Made by a program: the position numbers and the translations under genes. From positions 1 through 36,381 of the forward strand of contig PAPH01000083.1 in the NCBI GenBank assembly GCA_002709005.1: a stretch of 36,381 nucleotides of DNA. The letters run 5' to 3'. This document shows positions 31,379 to 36,381 of the stretch, one piece after another (the first letter of the stretch is position 1; each line of letters opens with the position of its first letter). This DNA comes from Hyphomicrobiales bacterium (GTDB lineage: Bacteria > Pseudomonadota > Alphaproteobacteria > Rhizobiales > Rhizobiaceae). Under the pieces are notes generated by a model. That model was not told the DNA's origin. It searched no databases and saw only the letters and a list, made by a program, of their open reading frames with translations.

Positions 31379-31504
31379 CTTCTCAGGGCGGGGTGAAATT
31401 CCCCACCGGCGGTTACAGCCCGCGAGCGCCTCGTCTTCGGACAAGGGTCAGCAGACACCGGTGAAATTCCGGGGCCGACGGTTAGAGTCCGGATGGAAGA
31501 GAAA
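31379..31504 (+). ncRNA. FMN riboswitch (RFN element)
   Basis: The conserved RFN blocks occur in order: CAGGGCGGGGTGAAATTCCC, ACCGGCGGTTACAGCCCGCGA, ACACCGGTGAAATTCCGG, GGCCGACGGTTAGAGTCCGG and ATGGAAGAGA. The closing stem pairs TTCTC (31380-31384) with GAGAA (31499-31503). FMN binding lowers expression of riboflavin genes. The next gene is ribH2, whose ribosome site (AAAGGA, near 31562) lies about 60 bases after the aptamer. There is no clear terminator between, so control is probably at translation start, as in other Gram-negative bacteria. Confidence 0.95.
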
Positions 31505-31577
31505 GGGACGCTTCGGCTTGTTGCGGAGGCGTGTCGACAGCTCTGGGATCTTGTCATTTCGAAAGGATCAAAGAGCC

Positions 31578-32045
31578 ATGACAAAATCCCCCAAATTCGC
31601 ATTCATCAAGGCACGCTGGCATGCCGACATCGTCGACAGCGCGTTCGAGGGCTTCAACCAGCGCCTCGCCGAGCTCGGCGTCGACGCCGACGTCACCGCC
31701 TTCGACGTTCCGGGCGCTTTCGAAATGCCGCTTCTGGCGAAGAAGCTCGCAGAGACCGGCGGCTATGACGGCATCGCCGCGGCTGCCTTCGTGGTCGACG
31801 GCGGAATCTACCGGCACGACTTCGTCGCCGCCGCCGTCGTCAACGGGCTGATGGAGGCGCAGATGGCGACCGGCACGCCGGTCTTCTCGGTGTCGCTGAC
31901 ACCCCATCATTTCCAGCCCAAGGCCGAGCTCGAATCCTTCTACGCCGAGCATTTCGTCGGCAAGGGCCGCGAGGCCGCCGACGCTGCGGTCCAGACCTGG
32001 CGGCTGCACGCGAGCCTCGAAGCCCCGAACGCCGCGGCAGCCTGA
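31578..32045 (+). CDS. ribH2: 6,7-dimethyl-8-ribityllumazine synthase, type II (RibH2)
   Basis: This 155-residue lumazine synthase condenses 5-amino-6-ribitylaminouracil with 3,4-dihydroxy-2-butanone 4-phosphate in riboflavin synthesis. It has the type II N-terminus KFAFIKARWHADIVDSAFEGF-like (first 26 residues, including Trp14), FDVPGAFEMPLLAKKL, the loop AAAFVVDGGIYRHDFV and TPVFSVSLTPHHF. The sequence resembles Brucella RibH2, which forms decamers. I chose the ATG at 31578 because AAAGGA precedes it and upstream in-frame codons belong to the riboswitch. It is controlled by the FMN riboswitch and is followed by a hairpin before tyrS. Confidence 0.93.
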   Translation: MTKSPKFAFIKARWHADIVDSAFEGFNQRLAELGVDADVTAFDVPGAFEMPLLAKKLAETGGYDGIAAAAFVVDGGIYRHDFVAAAVVNGLMEAQMATGTPVFSVSLTPHHFQPKAELESFYAEHFVGKGREAADAAVQTWRLHASLEAPNAAAA

Positions 32046-32053
32046 TCCCCCTC

Positions 32054-32090
32054 TCCCGGCCCGCGCACCATCTCCCCCAGCGGGCCGGGA
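32054..32090 (+). terminator. Strong hairpin after ribH2, possible terminator
   Basis: TCCCGGCCCGC (32054-32064) and GCGGGCCGGGA (32080-32090) form an 11-pair perfect stem with a 15-base loop, nine bases after the ribH2 stop. Only a weak T-rich stretch (ATGTCTTGTC) follows, so termination may be partial. Confidence 0.55.
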
Positions 32091-32200
32091 ATGTCTTGTC
32101 GGTCGGGCGTTCTTGGTGCTAAGGCCTCAGCGCCCCGGGCTACCGCCTCTCCACCGAACGCGAAAGCCCGGCAAACCATCCAGTTTCTGGGAAAGAACCG

Positions 32201-33454
32201 ATGTCCGCATACAAGTCCGATTTCCTCAACGTGCTCAACGAGCGCGGCTTCATCCACCAGTGCTCCGACTTCGACGGTCTGGACGCGCTGATGAGCAAGG
32301 AAACGGTCACCGCCTATGTGGGCTACGACGCCACCGCCACCAGCCTTCACATCGGCAACCTGATTTCGGTCTCCATGCTCTACTGGCTGCAGGAGACCGG
32401 TCACCGTCCGATCACCCTGATGGGCGGCGGCACCTCGATGGTGGGCGACCCCTCCTTCCGTGACGACCAGCGCAAGCTGCTCACGCCAGAGCAGATCGAT
32501 CAGAACATCGAGGGTATCAAGAAGATTTTCGGCCGCATCATGCGATACGGCGACGGCCCGACCGATGCGATGATGGTCAACAATGCCGACTGGCTGATGA
32601 AACTCAATTACATCGAGTTCCTGCGCGATGTCGGCCGCCATTTCTCGGTCAACCGGATGCTGTCCTTCGACAGCGTCAAGCTCCGGCTCGACCGGGAGCA
32701 GTCGCTCTCCTTCCTCGAGTTCAACTACATGATCATGCAGGGCTACGACTTCGTCGAGCTCAACCGCAATTATGGCGTGCGCCTGCAGATGGGCGGCTCC
32801 GACCAGTGGGGCAACATCATCAACGGCGTCGATCTCGGCCACCGCATGGGCACGGAGCAGCTCTACGCGCTGACCACGCCGCTTCTCACCACAAGCTCCG
32901 GCGCCAAGATGGGCAAGTCGGCCAATGGCGCCGTGTGGCTCAACGGCGACCTGTTCAGCCCTTATGACTACTGGCAGTACTGGCGCAACACCGAGGATGC
33001 CGACGTCGGCCGCTTCCTGAAGATCTTCACCCGACTGCCGCTCGACGAGATCGCACGACTGGAGGCGCTCGGCGGGTCCGAGATCAACGAGGCCAAGAAG
33101 GTGCTCGCCACCGAGGCGACCGCGATCGTGCACGGCCGCGAAGCCGCCGATGCGGCCGCCGAGACCGCGCGCCGGACCTTCGAGGAAGGCGAAGCCGCCG
33201 ACACGCTGCCGAGCGTCTCCGTGCCGAAGGCGGAGCTCGACGGCGGCATCGGGCTGTTGTCGCTGATGGTCCAGGCCGGGCTCGCCGGATCCAACGGCGA
33301 AGCCCGCCGTCACATCAAGGGCGGCGCGGTGAAGATCAAAGACGGCGGCGTGAGCGACGAGAAGATCATGGTCGACACCGGGATGGTCACCGACAACGGC
33401 GCGATCAAGCTGTCGCTGGGCAAGAAGAAGCACATTCTGGTGCGGCCCGAATAG
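32201..33454 (+). CDS. tyrS: Tyrosyl-tRNA synthetase
   Basis: This 417-residue class I aminoacyl-tRNA synthetase has the ATP motif HIGN (50-53, in [10 protein letters not shown]), GGSDQWGNI (198-206), the KMSKS-equivalent KMGKS (236-240) and a C-terminal S4 RNA-binding domain (about 350-417, [17 protein letters not shown]). It charges tRNA-Tyr. The ATG at 32201 gives the usual N-terminus ([20 protein letters not shown]). It is preceded by a 155-base gap containing the ribH2 hairpin and presumably its own promoter. Gly for Ser in the KMSKS motif is common in this enzyme. Confidence 0.97.
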   Translation: MSAYKSDFLNVLNERGFIHQCSDFDGLDALMSKETVTAYVGYDATATSLHIGNLISVSMLYWLQETGHRPITLMGGGTSMVGDPSFRDDQRKLLTPEQIDQNIEGIKKIFGRIMRYGDGPTDAMMVNNADWLMKLNYIEFLRDVGRHFSVNRMLSFDSVKLRLDREQSLSFLEFNYMIMQGYDFVELNRNYGVRLQMGGSDQWGNIINGVDLGHRMGTEQLYALTTPLLTTSSGAKMGKSANGAVWLNGDLFSPYDYWQYWRNTEDADVGRFLKIFTRLPLDEIARLEALGGSEINEAKKVLATEATAIVHGREAADAAAETARRTFEEGEAADTLPSVSVPKAELDGGIGLLSLMVQAGLAGSNGEARRHIKGGAVKIKDGGVSDEKIMVDTGMVTDNGAIKLSLGKKKHILVRPE

Positions 33455-33465
33455 GACGCTTCCCT

Positions 33466-33487
33466 CTCCGGCCGCTGCAGGCCGGAG
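33466..33487. terminator. Hairpin between convergent tyrS and the AsmA-like gene
   Basis: CTCCGGCC (33466-33473), loop GCTGCA and GGCCGGAG (33480-33487) make a perfect 8-pair stem between two genes that converge. No T run follows on either strand, so it is at best a bidirectional terminator of unusual form. Confidence 0.4.
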
Positions 33488-33490
33488 ACC

Positions 33491-36381
33491 TTACCTGAAT
33501 TCAAAAATGTTGCGGAACACGCCCGGCGCGATCAGTGACAACGGGTTGATGACGATCTGCGGCGAATCCTTGTCGCCGACCAGCCGGAAGGTGATGCCGA
33601 TCAGGCCCCGATCGCGGCCATTGCCGAGAATGGCGCCGATGATCGGCAGTTCGCCGAACAGCCGGTTGATGCCGTAGGCCGGCATGAAGGTTCCGGAGAG
33701 ATCCATATTGCCGTTCGCATCGTAGACCGAGCCCTTGAACGCAGCGCCGATCTCGGGGCCGCGCACGATCCCCTCGTCGACATTGAGATAGCCCTTGCCA
33801 GTTTCGATCCGGGCGTTCGCTACCTCGAAGGACGCCTCGCTGACGTCGATGTCGCGGCGGACCGCCTCGTTCAGACTGCGTCCTTCCGCGTCGGCGGGAC
33901 TGGCGACGAGCGCCTTGAGCTTCTCCTCGCCGACGATCTTGAAGTTGCGCACATCGACCACCCCGCGTCTCGGACCTTTGTCCGCGCGGGCCAGCCTGAC
34001 ATTGAGAAGCCCGCCGTGCATCTTGCCGTAAACGCCGGCAAAACGGGCGAAAGCGCCGGCATCGCCAGAGGTCATCTGTATGTTCTCCCGACCCGGCTGG
34101 GACTGGCCGTCGACATCGACCACAACCGCCTGGCCGGACGAAGTGACCGCCTTGAAGGAGAGTTTCTGCGTCTCGCCGTTGCGACCGGCGTAGCTGAACT
34201 GCGCATCCGAAAGCGAGGTTTCATAGAAACCACGCACGGACCCCAGACTGCCCGAGGCCGCAACGGCAACATCCCTGTTGCCGCCGTCCGTCGAGGTGGC
34301 GTTCGACTTGGCTTCTGCGATCAGCGAGCGCAGGTCCGCCGAGGCGCCCGACACCCGGATGTCGTAGGCACCGCCCTTGCGGTGAATCTCGGCACGATAG
34401 TCGTCGCCCGGCGAAAGGCGGACGCTGTCGAGCATCGCCGAGGTGAAGGTGCCGTTGGTGATATCCACCGCTCCCGACACCTTGAAGCCCTCGCCCGAGA
34501 CGGTGAGATTGCGCAGCTTGTGGCTGTTCCCTTCGCTTTCGAGATCGAAACGGGCGGTGCCGGCTATGCCGGCCCCCTTGGACCAGCCAATGCCCGGAAC
34601 CGTCAGTTCGGCACGGTCGAGCCTGAGGGTGATCGCGTTGCTGCCCGGGCCCTTCTCCTCGAGTTCCAGCCCCACCGGGCCGCTGACAAGCAGTCCAGAG
34701 CCCGGCGCCACCTTCTCGCGGGTCTTGTCGTCGAGCGTGCCGGAGATCGTCCGCTTGCGTTTGACGCCGGAATCGGAGACCGGCTCGACGAGATCGAGGG
34801 TCAGCGGAATGCCGTCGACAGCGGCGTCGGCCCTCAGATGCGCCTGGGTAGGCGTGACGTTCAACTTGCCGTCGATATTGGCAAATTTGCGCCCCTCGAC
34901 CTCCTTGGCGATGTCGACACCGGCGAGGTCCATGTTGACTTCCCACTCGGTCGGCGGCGGATCCTGTTCGCGCACCAGACCGAAACGGGCCTGAACGCGC
35001 GAGGAAATCTCGCCCGACAGTTCCTCCGGCTTGAAACCGATCCGGTCGAGCACGTCGATCGGGTGATAGGTGATGAGTTCGGCCACCGCGTCGGCCTTGC
35101 CGGACACCGAGAGCGAAAGATCCGCCATCAGCGGCTTTTCCTCGGTATCGGGAATGACCAGCATTCCGTCGCGGACATCGACCACCCGGCCGGTCGGCAG
35201 GTAGCCGCCCGCCGAGGTTACCGTGACCTCCACTTTTGTGCCGCGCAATTGCAGATGACCATTGGTCTCGCGCAGCGGCGGAATGTCGCCGGCCACGTTC
35301 ATCCGCGCCCGCTCGACGTCGAAATCGATCTGGAACTCGTCGTCCTTGAAGGGCGGCGCCTCTTCACCGGGCGGATAATGCCCGGCCGGCGCGGAAAGCT
35401 GGATGCGTCCGTCGGCCACCATTCCGCCGTAGAGGTTTTCGAGCACCCACTGGCGCGCCCGCTTGCCCATCCAGTATGGCCAGAGCTGCTTGACCGCCGT
35501 CGTCGGCAGCCGGTCGGTTTCGGCGTAGAAGTTGATCGCCGGCGACATTCCCTCGACGAATTGCAACGAGAGCGAGGCGGCCATCGAATAGGGACCGGTC
35601 AGCACAGCCAGCCGGTCGGCGACGATCCGGTTGCGGCCGGGCATCAGGCGACCGAAGGCCTTGGCCGCGAAGCGCACCGGCACGTCGGCGGAATCGCCGG
35701 GCGCCGCCACGCCGTCGGCAATCACCATGTCGAACGCGATACCGGGATAGCTTCGGTTGACTTCAGTTGTGTCAGGCACGTTGTCGATATCGATCAGCCC
35801 GCCGTTAAACGGCACTCTCGTATCGCCGATCCGGAGCAGCGAGGGCAGGATCTCGATCTTTTTCTGCTCCGGCTGATAGCTCATCGCGGTCCTGAATTCG
35901 CGCAGCTCGGCGGCCACACCTCCGAGCATCATCGAGCCGGGCTCGCCGTCGATCGTCAGTTCGAGCGCGGGCACGCCGCCGGGGGTCGCGCGGGTGGCAG
36001 AGGCCTCGATATCAACGAGCGTTTCAAGGCCCGTGGCCCGGCGTTTCAGCCCGTCGGAAGCATAGTCGACCGGCAAGCCCCTGATCGTGGCATCGAGCTT
36101 CGAGAGGTCGTCGCGCGCCCCTTTCGTGGCATGGACGGAGACGGCGAATTTTCTGCCCTTGAGCGACAGCGTCGCCTCGATGTCGAATTCGTCCTCCTCG
36201 CGGCCTGTCAGTTCGGCCCGGTCGACCGTGAAGCCGCTCAGTTCCTCGCCGAGCTGGATATTTTCGAGAACGATACTGTGGGTGCCGCGGTTCGCCAGCA
36301 CGCTGCCCACCCGGTCGACGGCCTCGAAGGCCTGCTCGATGCGCTGGTCGAGGCTGTCCACCCGGAAATGACCGAGATCGG
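33491..36381 (-). CDS. Large AsmA/DUF3971-type envelope protein (partial, N-terminus outside window)
   Basis: The frame is open through the right edge of the window. A GTG at 36359-36361 is in frame, but coding continues upstream (DLGHFRVDSLDQ), so at least 962 residues are present and the start is missing. The long protein is made of repetitive beta-rich segments, and the C-terminus INRLFGELPIIGAILGNGRD, then FRLVGDKDSPQIVINPLSLIAPGVFRNIFE, matches the AsmA-like C-terminal region of YhdP/DUF3971 proteins. Such proteins are anchored in the inner membrane and span the periplasm; YhdP/TamB relatives carry phospholipids to the outer membrane. The missing N-terminus should hold the membrane helix. 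It converges with tyrS. Function in this organism is inferred from the family. Confidence 0.88.
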   Translation of the reverse strand, partial: DLGHFRVDSLDQRIEQAFEAVDRVGSVLANRGTHSIVLENIQLGEELSGFTVDRAELTGREEDEFDIEATLSLKGRKFAVSVHATKGARDDLSKLDATIRGLPVDYASDGLKRRATGLETLVDIEASATRATPGGVPALELTIDGEPGSMMLGGVAAELREFRTAMSYQPEQKKIEILPSLLRIGDTRVPFNGGLIDIDNVPDTTEVNRSYPGIAFDMVIADGVAAPGDSADVPVRFAAKAFGRLMPGRNRIVADRLAVLTGPYSMAASLSLQFVEGMSPAINFYAETDRLPTTAVKQLWPYWMGKRARQWVLENLYGGMVADGRIQLSAPAGHYPPGEEAPPFKDDEFQIDFDVERARMNVAGDIPPLRETNGHLQLRGTKVEVTVTSAGGYLPTGRVVDVRDGMLVIPDTEEKPLMADLSLSVSGKADAVAELITYHPIDVLDRIGFKPEELSGEISSRVQARFGLVREQDPPPTEWEVNMDLAGVDIAKEVEGRKFANIDGKLNVTPTQAHLRADAAVDGIPLTLDLVEPVSDSGVKRKRTISGTLDDKTREKVAPGSGLLVSGPVGLELEEKGPGSNAITLRLDRAELTVPGIGWSKGAGIAGTARFDLESEGNSHKLRNLTVSGEGFKVSGAVDITNGTFTSAMLDSVRLSPGDDYRAEIHRKGGAYDIRVSGASADLRSLIAEAKSNATSTDGGNRDVAVAASGSLGSVRGFYETSLSDAQFSYAGRNGETQKLSFKAVTSSGQAVVVDVDGQSQPGRENIQMTSGDAGAFARFAGVYGKMHGGLLNVRLARADKGPRRGVVDVRNFKIVGEEKLKALVASPADAEGRSLNEAVRRDIDVSEASFEVANARIETGKGYLNVDEGIVRGPEIGAAFKGSVYDANGNMDLSGTFMPAYGINRLFGELPIIGAILGNGRDRGLIGITFRLVGDKDSPQIVINPLSLIAPGVFRNIFEFR

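Noticed and set aside
31461..31577. Upstream in-frame extension of ribH2 to an ATG-like start inside the riboswitch
   Set aside because: The sequence belongs to the FMN aptamer, and the protein similarity starts at the ATG at 31578 with its own ribosome site.
32906..32920. KMGKS in tyrS as a possible active-site defect
   Set aside because: Gly at this position is a common natural variant of KMSKS in tyrosyl-tRNA synthetases.
1..36381. CRISPR array, prophage, insertion sequence with transposase, toxin-antitoxin pair
   Set aside because: I looked for regular repeats, integrase or transposase motifs and small paired genes and saw none beyond the repeat-bracketed four-helix-bundle gene.

Overview
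The window (36,381 bases, high GC) reads as chromosomal DNA of an alphaproteobacterium of the order Hyphomicrobiales (Rhizobiales). The evidence is gene content: Brucella/Rhizobium-type erythritol genes (eryABCD, an eryEFG-type importer, TpiA- and RpiB-like isomerases), an hmuPSTUV haem-uptake operon facing exbB-exbD-tonB across a RirA-type iron box, a type II lumazine synthase under an FMN riboswitch, and a nuoABCD order. No organism name can be read from the sequence.

Layout. (1) 1-2756, minus strand: start of the complex I operon (nuoA, nuoB, nuoC, partial nuoD). A small four-helix-bundle (23S intervening-sequence family) gene sits between nuoC and nuoD, bracketed by inverted GTGAAT-type repeats. 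(2) 3091-3608: divergently read tRNA-Asp(GTC) and tRNA-Val(TAC). (3) 3868-11083: iron/haem region. A minus-strand operon (secreted protein, exbB, two different exbD genes, tonB) and a plus-strand operon (hmuP, hmuS, hmuT, hmuU, hmuV) diverge from a control region with a TGA-N9-TCA box. An alpha/beta hydrolase follows. No outer-membrane haem receptor lies in the window. (4) 11778-20203, minus strand: a DeoR-type regulator, TPI-like and RpiB-like isomerases, an FGGY kinase, a GlpD-like flavoprotein, a fused dihydroxyacetone/erythrulose-type kinase and a DadA-like flavoprotein, probably one long operon. (5) 20343-21380, plus: a divergent class I fructose-bisphosphatase-like enzyme. (6) 21384-26517, minus: eryA-eryB-eryC-eryD. 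(7) 26938-31251, plus: DUF2291 protein and a sugar ABC importer. (8) 31379-33454, plus: FMN riboswitch, ribH2, tyrS. (9) 33491-36381, minus: a large AsmA/DUF3971-type envelope protein whose N-terminus lies outside the window.

How the genes work together. The importer would bring in erythritol or a related tetritol. EryA phosphorylates it, EryB oxidises the phosphate, and EryC, the TPI-like enzyme and the RpiB-like enzyme isomerise the tetrulose phosphate to D-erythrose 4-phosphate for the pentose phosphate pathway. This route is known in Brucella. This locus also has a second FGGY kinase/GlpD-type dehydrogenase pair, a DhaK-DhaL kinase that could accept free erythrulose or dihydroxyacetone, and an unusual sugar bisphosphatase. 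It therefore looks like a broader C4 (and perhaps C3) polyol/ketose locus than the described ery operons, and I regard it as the best candidate for something undescribed. Other points of note are a tandem ExbD pair in which one copy has Asn for the proton-carrying Asp, and the repeat-flanked gene inside the nuo operon.
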